64,000 bases of DNA from Dyadobacter endophyticus (GCF_014641595.1 NZ_BMIA01000004.1:496001-560000); one strand, 5' to 3'; shown: positions 9,619 through 18,959, counted from the stretch's first letter. Made by a program: numbers and translations. The notes: a model not told the origin generated them from the sequence alone.

Positions 9619-9702
9619 AGGGGTAATATATGTCTTAGGAGCAGTATAGAACAGGATAGTTGCTAGTTCTTAATTGGCATTATTGCTTCAATAAATGTAC
9701 AT

Positions 9703-9734
9703 TTTTTTAGTTAAGTATATATACTAACAAAAAA
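9703..9734. promoter_or_regulatory. Near-palindrome upstream of the DUF1549/DUF1501 operon
   Basis: The core GTATATATAC (9715-9724) is perfectly symmetric. It extends outward with two single-base bulges through GTT/AAC to T6/A6 flanks. It lies 27 bases before the ATG at 9761 and could be an operator or a leader hairpin. Confidence 0.35.
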
Positions 9735-9760
9735 GTGTGGATGATGAACCTGAACCCAAG

Positions 9761-12082
9761 ATGATCTATTTAAGGAATAACATTTTGCTGCTGACCGGAG
9801 CAGTTGTAGCCGCTTTGGGCTTCCAGTCGTGCGATAACAAGCCGGGAGGCGCTGCCGGGGAGAAATTGCCGGAGCAGGTGAGCTATAATTTCGATATCAG
9901 GCCCATTCTTTCCGACAAATGCCTCGCCTGCCACGGTCCCGATGCGAACAAACGGGAAGCAGGCTTGCGCCTCGACGACCCCGTAAGTGCTTTCGCAGCA
10001 TTGAAGGACAATCCCAAAGCGCATGCCCTGGTGGCAGGCAAACCCGACCATTCGGCGGTTTACCTGCGCATTACCACCGAGGATACGACCCTCCGGATGC
10101 CGCCGCCCGCGTCCAATCTCAAACTATCTCAACGGGAAATTGACCTGATCGGTAAGTGGATCAAACAAGGGGCGAAATATGAAAAGCATTGGGCATTTGT
10201 GGCGCCCAAAAAGCCAAAGTTGCCTGAGGTTGATCATAAGGATTGGGCCAAAAACGAAATAGACTATTTCATTCTCGAAAAGCAGGAGCAAAAAGGCCTC
10301 GAACCTAGTGCAGAGGCCGACAAGGAACGATTGCTGAAACGCCTGAGCCTCGATCTGAACGGATTGCCGCCGAGCCTGCAACTGATGGACGAGTTCCTGG
10401 CCGACAACAGCCCGAATGCCTACGAGAAAGTGGTCGACAAGCTGCTCGCTAACCCTACTTACGGGGAAAAAATGGCGATCCACTGGCTTGACCTCGCCCG
10501 CTACGCCGACTCGCACGGCTACCAGGACGACGGCTACCGTACGCAATGGCCCTGGCGCGACTGGGTGATCCACGCCTTTAACAAAAACATGCATTATAAT
10601 GATTTTGTAACGTGGCAACTCGCCGGCGACCTGCTCCCAAACTCCACGAAGGAGCAGCTGCTGGCGACGGGCTTTAACCGGAACCACAAGATTACCGAAG
10701 AAGGTGGGGTCATACCGGAAGAATACCGCATTATGTACGTTACAGATCGCAACGACCTCTTTGGTAAGGGTTTGCTGGGTGTTACGCTCGAATGCGCACA
10801 TTGCCACGACCATAAGTATGATCCGTTCTCTCAAAAGGAATACTACCAGATGTTTGCATTCTTCAACAATGTGAACGAAGTGGGCATCGAATCAGTGATT
10901 GGCGGGCCGGAGACTTATGCCAAGAAACCATTGATGGAGATCAGCAACGACGAAGTCAAGAATATCCTGACGTTCATTAACAAGCCTGATACCAACCGGC
11001 TGATCGTGTCGGTGATGGGTGATCTGGACACACTGCGCAAAACCCACGTACTCAAACGCGGTGCCTATGACGCACCCGGTGAAGAAGTGCAGGCCGGTAC
11101 ACCGACGGCCATTTTGCCATTCGATAAGAAATACCCTAAAAACAGGCTGGGGCTCTCGCAATGGCTGTTCGACAAACGCAATCCGCTGACGGCACGGGTG
11201 TATGTCAACATTTTGTGGCAAGAGTTCTTCGGCAAAGGCATTGTGAAAACCTCTGGCGATTTCGGAATGCAAGGCGAGCTGCCGACCCATCCCGCTCTGC
11301 TCGACTGGCTGGCAGTGGATTTCATGGAGCATAATTGGGATGTTAAACGGTTTGTCAAAAAAATGGTGATGTCGGCTACTTACCGCCAATCGGCAGTGGT
11401 AACGAAAGAAGCCCTCGCGCACGACCCCGATAATGTGTACCTAGCGCGCGGGGCGCGCTACCGTATCCACGCGGAGTTTGTGAAAGACCTCGTACTCGCG
11501 AGCAGCGGGCTGCTCAACCGCTCCATCGGAGGGCCGAGTGTGAAGCCCTACCAGCCTTCGGGCTTGTGGGAAGGCGCTACTTCTGGGCGTGGACTGCTGT
11601 CGGTCTATAACCAGGACCATGGGGCGAGCCTTTACCGCCGCGGCATGTACACGCTCATTAAACGAACAGTTCCACCGCCTACCATGGCCATTTTCGACGC
11701 CAGCAACCGCGATTTGTGCGAGGTGAGGCGCCTGAAAACCAATACCCCCTTGCAGGCGCTGGTAATGATGAACGACCCTACGGTGCTGGAAGCATCGCGG
11801 GTGCTGGCTGCCAAGCTGTTGCAGGAAAAAACCAGCACCGGTGAGAAGATCACGAAGGCATTCAGGCAGATCGTTTGCCGCACGCCGAGCCAGAAAGAAC
11901 TGGAAGTCCTGACCGGCTATTATGAGAAGGAATTGAAGGAAATTCAACTCCAAAAGGCTGAAAAGATGGTCTCGGTAGGCGAGTATCCGCTCACCAAAAA
12001 CATCGACAAAAAGGCGCTGGCATCGCTTATGCGCGTCATTTCGACGATTTACAATCTGGAAGAAACCATCACGAAATCATAA
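9761..12082 (+). CDS. Planctomycete-type cytochrome c lipoprotein, PSCyt1-DUF1549-DUF1553
   Basis: 773 residues. A lipoprotein signal (LGFQSC) supports ATG 9761 over the GTG at 9737. Domain order: PSCyt1 with haem motif CLACH at residues 54-58; DUF1549 from about residue 150 (DYFILEKQEQKGLEP, then LARYADSHGYQDDG); DUF1553 toward the C-terminus (NRLGLSQWLFDKRNPLTARV and THPALLDWLAVDF). A second Cys pair with His, ECAHCHDHKYDPFS, follows DUF1549. The family is an envelope redox protein of unknown reaction, nearly always paired with a DUF1501 protein, as here 32 bases downstream. First gene of a three-gene operon; likely electron transfer linked to an uncharacterised carbohydrate or sulfated-polymer pathway. 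Confidence 0.92.
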   Translation: MIYLRNNILLLTGAVVAALGFQSCDNKPGGAAGEKLPEQVSYNFDIRPILSDKCLACHGPDANKREAGLRLDDPVSAFAALKDNPKAHALVAGKPDHSAVYLRITTEDTTLRMPPPASNLKLSQREIDLIGKWIKQGAKYEKHWAFVAPKKPKLPEVDHKDWAKNEIDYFILEKQEQKGLEPSAEADKERLLKRLSLDLNGLPPSLQLMDEFLADNSPNAYEKVVDKLLANPTYGEKMAIHWLDLARYADSHGYQDDGYRTQWPWRDWVIHAFNKNMHYNDFVTWQLAGDLLPNSTKEQLLATGFNRNHKITEEGGVIPEEYRIMYVTDRNDLFGKGLLGVTLECAHCHDHKYDPFSQKEYYQMFAFFNNVNEVGIESVIGGPETYAKKPLMEISNDEVKNILTFINKPDTNRLIVSVMGDLDTLRKTHVLKRGAYDAPGEEVQAGTPTAILPFDKKYPKNRLGLSQWLFDKRNPLTARVYVNILWQEFFGKGIVKTSGDFGMQGELPTHPALLDWLAVDFMEHNWDVKRFVKKMVMSATYRQSAVVTKEALAHDPDNVYLARGARYRIHAEFVKDLVLASSGLLNRSIGGPSVKPYQPSGLWEGATSGRGLLSVYNQDHGASLYRRGMYTLIKRTVPPPTMAIFDASNRDLCEVRRLKTNTPLQALVMMNDPTVLEASRVLAAKLLQEKTSTGEKITKAFRQIVCRTPSQKELEVLTGYYEKELKEIQLQKAEKMVSVGEYPLTKNIDKKALASLMRVISTIYNLEETITKS

Positions 12083-12114
12083 ACCAAAGCCGGCATTAAC
12101 GGCGACGGACGACA

Positions 12115-13569
12115 ATGGAAAAGGAAATCATTGAACACGGATTTAGTTTCAACAGAAGGCGTTTTCTGTCTACCATGAGCCTGGGGATCGGAAGCGTCGC
12201 GCTGGGCTCGCTGCTCATGCCCGACCTGTTGAAAGGGGGAGGATTGGAAGAGGAAGGCCTTGCACCGGGTATCCCGCATTTTGCGCCCAAGGCGAAGCGG
12301 GTGATTTATTTATTTCAAAACGGTGCACCTTCGCAGCAGGAGCTTTTTGATTACAAACCGAAGCTTCGCGAAATGTTTGGGCAAGAAATCCCGCCTTCCG
12401 TGCGGGGGACACAGCGGCTTACGGGCATGACGGCCAATCAGGCATCGTTTCCGCTCGTGGGGTCGTTCGTAGATTTCAAACAATATGGCCAGTCGCGGGC
12501 GTGGGTGAGTAACCTCATGCCCTATACTTCCAAAATCGTGGATGACCTGTGTTTTGTCCGCTCGATGTATACCGAGGCGATCAACCACGATCCCGCTTTG
12601 ACATTCCTTCAAACCGGCTCGCAACAGGGTAACCGGCCGAGTATGGGCTCCTGGCTGAGCTACGGGCTTGGTAATGAGAATAAAAACCTGCCGAATTTTA
12701 CGGTTTTGCTGTCACGCGGTGTGGGTAACGGACAGGGAGTGTATTCCAAATTGTGGTCCAACGGCTTCCTCGACTCTGTGCATCAGGGCGTGCAGTTCAG
12801 TAAAGGCGAAGATCCGGTGCTTTACCTGCGCGACCCCGACGGAATGGATCGGAAAGAGCGTCGCGATATGCTCGACAAGCTTTCCGAACTGAATGATCTG
12901 TCGTACCAAGAATTCGGCGATCCGGAGATTGCCGCCAAGATCAAGCAGTATGAAATGGCCTACCGTATGCAAACAGCGGTGCCGGAGGTGATGGATTTGT
13001 CCAAAGAATCGGATGATATTATCAAACTGTACGGCCCCGAATGCCTCGTTCCGGGTACGTACGCGGCCAACTGCCTGCTTGCGCGCAAGCTATCCGAAAA
13101 CGGCGTGCGGTTTGTACAGCTTTATCACCAGGGCTGGGACCAGCACGGTAATCTGCCATTTGAAATAACCAAACAGGCAATGGACGTCGATCAGGCTTCT
13201 GCGGCATTGGTAACCGATTTGAAACAGAGAGGATTACTGGATGAAACGCTCGTGATCTGGGGCGGAGAGTTTGGGCGCACCAGCTACACGCAGGGCAAGC
13301 TTACCCCCGAAAACTATGGACGCGACCACCATCCGCGTTGCTTCACGGTATGGATGGCCGGCGGCGGCATCAAACCCGGAATGGTGTATGGCGAAACCGA
13401 CGAACTTGGCTACAACATTGCCAAAGACCCGGTGCATGTGCACGATTTTCAGGCTACGATACTGCATCAACTCGGGTTGAACCACGAGAAGCTTATATTC
13501 AAGCACCTCGGCCGCCGTTACCGGCTCACCGACGTTTCGGGCAAGGTGGTACGGGACATTATCAGCTGA
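12115..13569 (+). CDS. DUF1501 family protein with Tat signal (sulfatase-like fold)
   Basis: 484 residues. NRRRFLS at residues 13-19, followed by a hydrophobic stretch, is a twin-arginine export signal, so the protein is folded before export. DUF1501 belongs to the alkaline phosphatase/sulfatase superfamily. Family blocks seen: IYLFQNGAPSQQELFDYKP, GSWLSYGLG, VRFVQLYHQGWDQHG, VIWGGEFGRT and DHHPRCFTVWMAGGGIKPG. The Asp/His/Glu residues in these blocks fit a metal site, but no activity is established for the family. It sits in the middle of the operon, between two CxxCH proteins, which is the usual arrangement with DUF1549/DUF1553 partners. Confidence 0.92.
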   Translation: MEKEIIEHGFSFNRRRFLSTMSLGIGSVALGSLLMPDLLKGGGLEEEGLAPGIPHFAPKAKRVIYLFQNGAPSQQELFDYKPKLREMFGQEIPPSVRGTQRLTGMTANQASFPLVGSFVDFKQYGQSRAWVSNLMPYTSKIVDDLCFVRSMYTEAINHDPALTFLQTGSQQGNRPSMGSWLSYGLGNENKNLPNFTVLLSRGVGNGQGVYSKLWSNGFLDSVHQGVQFSKGEDPVLYLRDPDGMDRKERRDMLDKLSELNDLSYQEFGDPEIAAKIKQYEMAYRMQTAVPEVMDLSKESDDIIKLYGPECLVPGTYAANCLLARKLSENGVRFVQLYHQGWDQHGNLPFEITKQAMDVDQASAALVTDLKQRGLLDETLVIWGGEFGRTSYTQGKLTPENYGRDHHPRCFTVWMAGGGIKPGMVYGETDELGYNIAKDPVHVHDFQATILHQLGLNHEKLIFKHLGRRYRLTDVSGKVVRDIIS

Positions 13570-13616
13570 TTTTTTGAGAGTTGTTATCATTGATCAATTT
13601 TTTGGTGGAATTTTAA

Positions 13617-15791
13617 ATGCATTTGAGACTCAGGGTTTTCGCGGAACAGTTATTAGTTGCTTCCAATATTTTCATACTGTTTTTACTGCTCTTCGAAAGC
13701 AAACTCGTCATTCCGGCGTGGCTGCAAACTATCGGCCGGATGCACCCGCTTATCCTGCACTTCCCGATCGTGATCCTGCTGCTGGCGATGCTGCTGGAAT
13801 TCTTCCGTTTCAAACCGGAATACGCTGAAAATGCATTTTACCGCAACTTTTTACAGGGCCTGTTGCTCATAGGAACGCTCTTTGCGGCTGTGACGGTGAT
13901 AATGGGCCTGTTTCTATCCCGCGAGGAAGGCTACGAGGGCGCTACGCTGAATTACCACAAATGGACGGGCGCGGGCATCTTCTTTTTTGCATCCATTATC
14001 TACTGGGTGAGGAATGCCGGATGGTACAAGTCAGTTACGGCCAAGGCCGGCGCCCTGCTGACGGTGGTGGCGCTGGTATTGACCGGGCATTTCGGCGCCG
14101 CGCTTACACATGGCAGCAATTTCATTTGGGAGCCAATTTCCAGTAAAAGAGAAGTCGCGGAAGTTCCTTTGGATCAGGCCATGGTGTATGCCCATGTGAT
14201 CCGGCCCATTCTTGAACAAAAATGTACAAGCTGTCATAATCCCGACAAACTGAAAGGCGAGCTCATCCTGACAGACCCCAAGTCGATCATGAAAGGGGGG
14301 AAATCAGGCAAGCTGATCGTTCCAGGTAACCCCCAAATGAGCCTGCTTCTGCAAAGGGTGCATTTGCCCATGGAAGAAAAAAAGCACATGCCGCCGTCGG
14401 GAAAAACACAGCTTACCTTGCAGGAGATCTCGTTGCTTACATTATGGGTGAAGCAAAAAGCGGATTTTAATAAAAAACTGACCGATTTGCCCGTATCCGA
14501 CTCGCTCCGGGTGATGGCTGCGGCATTCCTTCAACCGCACAGCCAGCAAGAAGCATACGATTTTCCTGCTGCCGACGAAGATAAAGTCAAATCTCTGAAT
14601 ACCGACTACCGCACGATCCTGCCCCTGGCGCGTGAATCGCCGGCGCTGGCAGTGAATATTTACAATGCTTCGGCCTATCATGTGAAGCAATTGGACGAAC
14701 TGGCAGATATCCATAAACAGGTTATTTCATTGAATTTAAACAAAATGCCTGTCAAAGACGCCGATGTGAAAAGCATTGCGAAGTTTGAAAACCTCCGCAA
14801 GCTCGATCTCAACTTTACGGACGTCAGCGCGGCGGGTTTAAAAGAATTGGCAGGTTTGAAATATCTGCAAAACCTCACATTGTCCGGTACAAAACTGAAT
14901 CTGAACGATTTGAAAGGGCTGTTACCTCAATTGAAGAGTGTCAAGACCGTGGCCGTTTGGGATACGAAGCTATCTGCCGCAGATGTGCTGCAATTGCAAC
15001 AGGCGAACAAGGGCATGACTATCATCGGAGGTTTCAAAGACGATGGCAAAAACCCACTCAAACTCAATCCTCCGCAAATGCGGAATGCGTCGCCGATTTT
15101 TGCGCAGACATTGGTTGTCGATATTCAGCATCCGATCAAAGGGGTGGATGTGCGTTTCAGCATGGACGGCTCCGAGCCCGACAGTATCAGGTCGCCATTG
15201 CTCGATCACAAAACGGTAATCAACAGCAATACCACCATCCGTGCCAAAGCCTACAAAAATGGCTGGTATGGCAGCGACATGATCGTTTTCGATTACTACA
15301 AAAGTGCCTACCAACCCGACAGCGGCACATTGCTCGCTCCACTGAACCGCGTGCACCAGGCCGAAGGCGTGAAGACATTCTTTGATCATAAACTGGGGGT
15401 TATCGGAGCCAACAATCCCGCCTGGGCCAACAACTGGGCGGGGGTTAGGGACAACGACATGGCTTTCGTCTCGGAATTTAAGAAGCCGGTGACGCTGTCG
15501 TCGCTGGGCGTGCGCTACATGGTGGAAGAAGATACCGGCATTTTTCCTCCCGAGCTGGTCGAAATATGGGGTGGTACCACGCGCGACAATATGAAGCTGC
15601 TCACGAAGTTCAAGGCACCGATGCCTGTGAAAGGGGAGAGGCCATCATTACAGAGTGTGGCGGGGTCGTTCAAACCGCAGCAGGTTTCTTACATTAAAAT
15701 CATAGCCAAACCACTCAGCAAAATACCCGTGTGGCACCGTAACAAAGACAAACGTGCCTTGCTGCTCGTGGATGAAATGTTCCTGAATTAA
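13617..15791 (+). CDS. Membrane cytochrome c-like protein with LRR and carbohydrate-binding-like C-terminus
   Basis: 724-residue multidomain protein. Residues 1-160 hold about five membrane helices with RMHPLILHFPIVILLL, as in DUF2231 proteins. A PSCyt1-like domain follows with haem motif CTSCH at 203-207 and the distal MPPSGK. Residues about 345-450 are leucine-rich repeats (LRKLDLNFTDVSAAGLKELA). Residues about 495-570 look like a chitobiase C-terminal (CHB_HEX) module, VRFSMDGSEPDS, and the last 110 resemble a discoidin/F5-8C-type domain. Third gene of the operon, 47 bases after DUF1501. Probably anchors the redox complex and presents a ligand-binding face; this is inference. It ends exactly where the convergent epimerase ends. 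Confidence 0.85.
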   Translation: MHLRLRVFAEQLLVASNIFILFLLLFESKLVIPAWLQTIGRMHPLILHFPIVILLLAMLLEFFRFKPEYAENAFYRNFLQGLLLIGTLFAAVTVIMGLFLSREEGYEGATLNYHKWTGAGIFFFASIIYWVRNAGWYKSVTAKAGALLTVVALVLTGHFGAALTHGSNFIWEPISSKREVAEVPLDQAMVYAHVIRPILEQKCTSCHNPDKLKGELILTDPKSIMKGGKSGKLIVPGNPQMSLLLQRVHLPMEEKKHMPPSGKTQLTLQEISLLTLWVKQKADFNKKLTDLPVSDSLRVMAAAFLQPHSQQEAYDFPAADEDKVKSLNTDYRTILPLARESPALAVNIYNASAYHVKQLDELADIHKQVISLNLNKMPVKDADVKSIAKFENLRKLDLNFTDVSAAGLKELAGLKYLQNLTLSGTKLNLNDLKGLLPQLKSVKTVAVWDTKLSAADVLQLQQANKGMTIIGGFKDDGKNPLKLNPPQMRNASPIFAQTLVVDIQHPIKGVDVRFSMDGSEPDSIRSPLLDHKTVINSNTTIRAKAYKNGWYGSDMIVFDYYKSAYQPDSGTLLAPLNRVHQAEGVKTFFDHKLGVIGANNPAWANNWAGVRDNDMAFVSEFKKPVTLSSLGVRYMVEEDTGIFPPELVEIWGGTTRDNMKLLTKFKAPMPVKGERPSLQSVAGSFKPQQVSYIKIIAKPLSKIPVWHRNKDKRALLLVDEMFLN

Positions 15792-16970
15792 TTACGCTTT
15801 GCCGAGCCTGCGCCACATTTCCGCGCAGGCGCGCGCATTGTGGTAGGGGCATTTCCAAAAGTTGATTTTGTCGCCTTTCACGGGCGTACCATCCTCTTTC
15901 ACGGTGCCAAACCATTCGCCCCTTTCGTGGTCGACGAACTCGTTGACGATGTAATCCCAGCTTTTTTCGGCTTTTGTTTTAAACTGAGCATCTTTCGTGA
16001 GCTGGTAGGCATTATAAAAACCCACGAGCTGCTCGGCAGCAACCCACCAGCTGCGGTCTGTTTGGGTATGTTTTGTTTCGGGGTCGTATTCATAGTTTAA
16101 TGCACCATCCGGCCCGAGGCCTTTGGAAGCCGCGATCGCCATCGCAATAGACTTCTTTTTCATGCGGGCGATCAGCTTCTTGTCGTGCAATATTTCCGCC
16201 GTTTCGAAGAGCAGCCAGGATGCTTCTATGTCATGCCCGAACGAAACGATATGGTCTTTCGCTTTCCATTTTTCATCGAAAAACAGCTGCATGGTTTCGG
16301 TTTTCGGGTTGACGATGTGCGTGATGATGGCATCGAGCATTCCGGCAGTCTGTTTTTTGAGCTTTGCATCCGGCCACACGCTGTACAGGTTCGTATAGGC
16401 TTCCACCAAATGCAAGTGCGTGTTCATGCTTTTGTTCCACGGGCTTTTGCTGAGAATGTAATCATCCGTAGGTGACCAGTCTCGGGCAAATGCCTCGCGG
16501 TAACCGCCGTTGACGGGGTCGAAAGCATGTTTTTCAATCACCTCAAAAAGCGACTGCGCCTTTTCTAATGCAGGTTTAAAATGCGTCACACGATAATATT
16601 CCGCCAGCCCGTACATCGCGAATGCATTACCGTAGATCTGCTTTTTTGTTTCCAATGGCGAGCCATCCGCATTCACGGACCAATACACGCCGCCATGTTC
16701 GGAATCGATGAAGTTTTTAACCAGCTGCTGATACGCGCGGTCCGCCAGCGTCAGGTATTTCGCCTCCTTCAACAACCGGTGTGCGAGCGAGAACGTCCAT
16801 AAAAGCCGCCCAGTGAGTACAACCGAACGGGGCGAGTCTTTCACCGGCTGATTTTCATAGCTTACCCGCCCGTAAAATCCACCCTTTTCAGGATCAGGCC
16901 CATATTTTCCCCAATAATCAAGGATAGCTATAAACTCTTTCTTAAATGCTTCGGGCGTGAATGCGGCCAT
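15792..16970 (-). CDS. AGE family epimerase, cellobiose 2-epimerase-like
   Basis: 392 residues from ATG 16970. The in-frame sequence upstream to 17078 runs through leader-like residues and is not conserved-looking. The (alpha/alpha)6-barrel signature of the N-acylglucosamine 2-epimerase superfamily is present: DPEKGGFYGRV, GRLLWTFSLAHRLL, DSEHGGVYWSV, QIYGNAFAMYGLAEYYR, FGHDIEASWLLFE and NFWKCPYHNARACAEMW. The last block and the His in FGHDIEAS are active-site regions. It more resembles cellobiose 2-epimerase than GlcNAc 2-epimerase, but substrate is not proven. No signal peptide, so cytoplasmic. Its position against the cytochrome operon and before the sugar-dehydrogenase-like gene suggests saccharide metabolism. 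Confidence 0.85.
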   Translation of the reverse strand: MAAFTPEAFKKEFIAILDYWGKYGPDPEKGGFYGRVSYENQPVKDSPRSVVLTGRLLWTFSLAHRLLKEAKYLTLADRAYQQLVKNFIDSEHGGVYWSVNADGSPLETKKQIYGNAFAMYGLAEYYRVTHFKPALEKAQSLFEVIEKHAFDPVNGGYREAFARDWSPTDDYILSKSPWNKSMNTHLHLVEAYTNLYSVWPDAKLKKQTAGMLDAIITHIVNPKTETMQLFFDEKWKAKDHIVSFGHDIEASWLLFETAEILHDKKLIARMKKKSIAMAIAASKGLGPDGALNYEYDPETKHTQTDRSWWVAAEQLVGFYNAYQLTKDAQFKTKAEKSWDYIVNEFVDHERGEWFGTVKEDGTPVKGDKINFWKCPYHNARACAEMWRRLGKA

Positions 16971-17080
16971 GGTTCTGGTCTTTTTTGTAAAAAAAGCAAC
17001 CGGGCGTAACTTCATACTTGCTGTGAGATTTCCTATTAAAATTCTGTCGGTAGCTTTTTCTTTTCGAGTGATGGCCATTA

Positions 17081-17113
17081 AAAAAGCCTAATGCACAATG
17101 CATCAGGCTTTTT
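17081..17113 (-). terminator. Intrinsic terminator of the acidic small protein gene
   Basis: A 15-base arm AAAAAGCCTAATGCA (17081-17095) pairs with 17099-17113 with one mismatch and loop CAA. On the minus strand it ends in a T run. It lies just after the stop of the 108-residue gene. Confidence 0.8.
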
Positions 17114-17133
17114 GCTTAGGATTTAACGGCGCG

Positions 17134-17460
17134 TCAATCGCCCTGGTTTTCTTCCTGGCTCTCGTGGTTGTCGCCGCCGAGGCTGTAATAATTGTTTTCT
17201 TCATCTTCACGACCGATCGCCTCATCGTCGTCGTCGTATTCCGAGCCCGGGACGTCGAGATCTTCGCCGGTCAGGTCGTCTTCAAACGACTTTTCATTCC
17301 AGTCATCCGAATCTATCTCCAGTTCGCGCTTGATGCGGGAAGTATCTTCGGGGTCGATATCCGGATCGATCAGGCCCTGGCGGAAAATGTCTTCTTCCGC
17401 GGGATAATTGCCGGGAAGGTCTTCATCATATAGTTCATCGTCTTGATCGTTTGGGCCCAT
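17134..17460 (-). CDS. Small, highly acidic conserved protein of unknown function
   Basis: 108 residues, overwhelmingly Asp/Glu, with no hydrophobic segment, no Cys and predicted disorder. Short recognisable blocks are MGPNDQDDELYDEDLPGNYP, DPDIDPEDTSR, TGEDLDVPGSE and EENNYYSLGGDNHE. I recall similar acidic proteins in Spirosomaceae genomes but no function for them. The start is at a clear ATG and a terminator directly follows the stop, which supports a real one-gene transcript. Possible roles such as chaperone-like or metal/polycation buffer are speculation. Confidence 0.75.
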   Translation of the reverse strand: MGPNDQDDELYDEDLPGNYPAEEDIFRQGLIDPDIDPEDTSRIKRELEIDSDDWNEKSFEDDLTGEDLDVPGSEYDDDDEAIGREDEENNYYSLGGDNHESQEENQGD

Positions 17461-17582
17461 AGTTGTAATGGTTAAGTGTACTGAATCAGATAGTCGGTTT
17501 TCTGTTTTCCGGGTATTGGTTAAAAAAGCATTCCCGGACGCTTTTATCTAAAATAAATGTTTTCACCCAATTTTTCGATTGC

Positions 17583-18860
17583 ATGCAAAGAAAATTAATC
17601 CGGTCAACCGGCGCCCTGGTCGTGCTGGCAGCAGCCGCCACCGCGCTGTTCGGTTACCGCAACCAGCCCCCCTTTAAATCCCCCCTCTACACGCCCGTTG
17701 ACGCAAAAGAACTGAAATTGCCGGCAGGCTTTTCGGCTACCGTGCTTGCTACCGATCTCGGCGCCACCCGGCATATGGTGGTGGGTAAAAATGGCGACAT
17801 GTATGTAAAGCTTTCCAAACTCAAAGATGGTAAGGGTATCTATCTGCTGCGCGACACGAATGGCGACGGCGCCATCGATGAGCAGAAACTTTTCGGGGAG
17901 TATCCCGGCACGGGCATCGCGATCAAGGATGGCTTTCTGTACAGTTCTTCCAACAAAGGCGTTTTCAGGTATAAACTGAATGCGAAAGACGAAATCATCG
18001 ATTTCGACAAACCCGAAAATATCATTAGCGGGCTTACCGACCACGGTAGGGACAATGCAAAGCCCCTTGCGCTGGATAACAAAGGGAATATCTACGTGAC
18101 GGTAGGTTCATACAACGACAACTGCCGTGCGACGGGCTCAGCCAAGGGGATGTCGCCTTGCACCATCCTCGATTCGGCAGGCGGGATCTGGCGTTTCAAG
18201 GCGGGCCAGCTGAACCAGCAGTTCTCCGACGGCACGCGTTTCGCCACGGGCGTGAAAAATGCGGTGGGCATCGATTGGGATAACAAAACCAATGCGTTAT
18301 ATGCTACCACGCACGGCCGCGGCAAATTCGACGACATGTATCCGCAATATTATACGCCCAAGAATAGCGCCGAGCTTCCTGCCGAAACGCTTTATCGCCT
18401 CAAAGAGGGCGACGATGCGGGCTGGCCGTACATTTATTACGATCATTTTCAGAACAAAAAAATGCTTGCACCCGAATATGGCGGCGATGGCAAGAAGACA
18501 GGCGGAGAAAAAGCAATCGATCCGTTGGTAGCTTTTCCGGCGCATTTAGGGCCCAATGCATTGATGTTCTATACGGGCAATATGTTCCCGGCACGTTACC
18601 GGAATGGCGCGTTCATCGCTTTCCATAGCCAATCATCTGAATTGAAAAAGGGCTATCTGGTAGCGTTCGTGCCGTTTGTGAATGGGAAACCGGGTAAATG
18701 GGAGATTTTCGCCGATAATTTCGCAGGTACCGATCTCGCTAAACCGACCGGTCCCATTCAGCACCGCCCGTGCGGTCTCGCGCAGGGGCCCGACGGTGCG
18801 CTTTACGTGACCGACGACCTGAACGGCACTATTTTTAAAATTGCCTATAAAAAGAAATAG
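17583..18860 (+). CDS. Exported sorbosone dehydrogenase-like beta-propeller protein
   Basis: 425 residues with a signal peptide (TGALVVLAAAATALFGY). The body is the six-bladed propeller of the glucose/sorbosone dehydrogenase family. Markers are DGDMYV-like strand repeats, FATGVKNAVGIDWD, THGRGKFDDMYP, the strong marker EGDDAGWPYIYYD, and a C-terminal GPIQHRPCGLAQGPDGALYV. Such proteins oxidise sugars or polyols with PQQ in the periplasm, although many family members lack proven cofactor binding. There is no CxxCH motif of its own, so electrons might pass to a separate cytochrome, possibly one encoded at 9.7-15.8 kb (inference). Followed by a long-stem terminator. Confidence 0.85.
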   Translation: MQRKLIRSTGALVVLAAAATALFGYRNQPPFKSPLYTPVDAKELKLPAGFSATVLATDLGATRHMVVGKNGDMYVKLSKLKDGKGIYLLRDTNGDGAIDEQKLFGEYPGTGIAIKDGFLYSSSNKGVFRYKLNAKDEIIDFDKPENIISGLTDHGRDNAKPLALDNKGNIYVTVGSYNDNCRATGSAKGMSPCTILDSAGGIWRFKAGQLNQQFSDGTRFATGVKNAVGIDWDNKTNALYATTHGRGKFDDMYPQYYTPKNSAELPAETLYRLKEGDDAGWPYIYYDHFQNKKMLAPEYGGDGKKTGGEKAIDPLVAFPAHLGPNALMFYTGNMFPARYRNGAFIAFHSQSSELKKGYLVAFVPFVNGKPGKWEIFADNFAGTDLAKPTGPIQHRPCGLAQGPDGALYVTDDLNGTIFKIAYKKK

Positions 18861-18875
18861 CCTGAGGATTGAATA

Positions 18876-18940
18876 AAAGAGGTCGAATTAAATGTGATTA
18901 ACGGAATGTGTTTTCACTCTTTTGATTCGACCTCTTTATA
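18876..18940 (+). terminator. Terminator-like hairpin between convergent genes
   Basis: Perfect 13-bp stem AAAGAGGTCGAAT (18876-18888) with ATTCGACCTCTTT (18925-18937), a 36-base loop, then a T-rich stretch. The long loop is unusual. It may act on both convergent genes. Confidence 0.65.
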
Positions 18941-18959
18941 TTTATAAGCAGCGTAACAA

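Noticed and set aside
9737..9760. GTG 9737 as start of the DUF1549 protein
   Set aside because: It adds eight acidic residues before the lipoprotein signal; ATG 9761 gives a normal signal.
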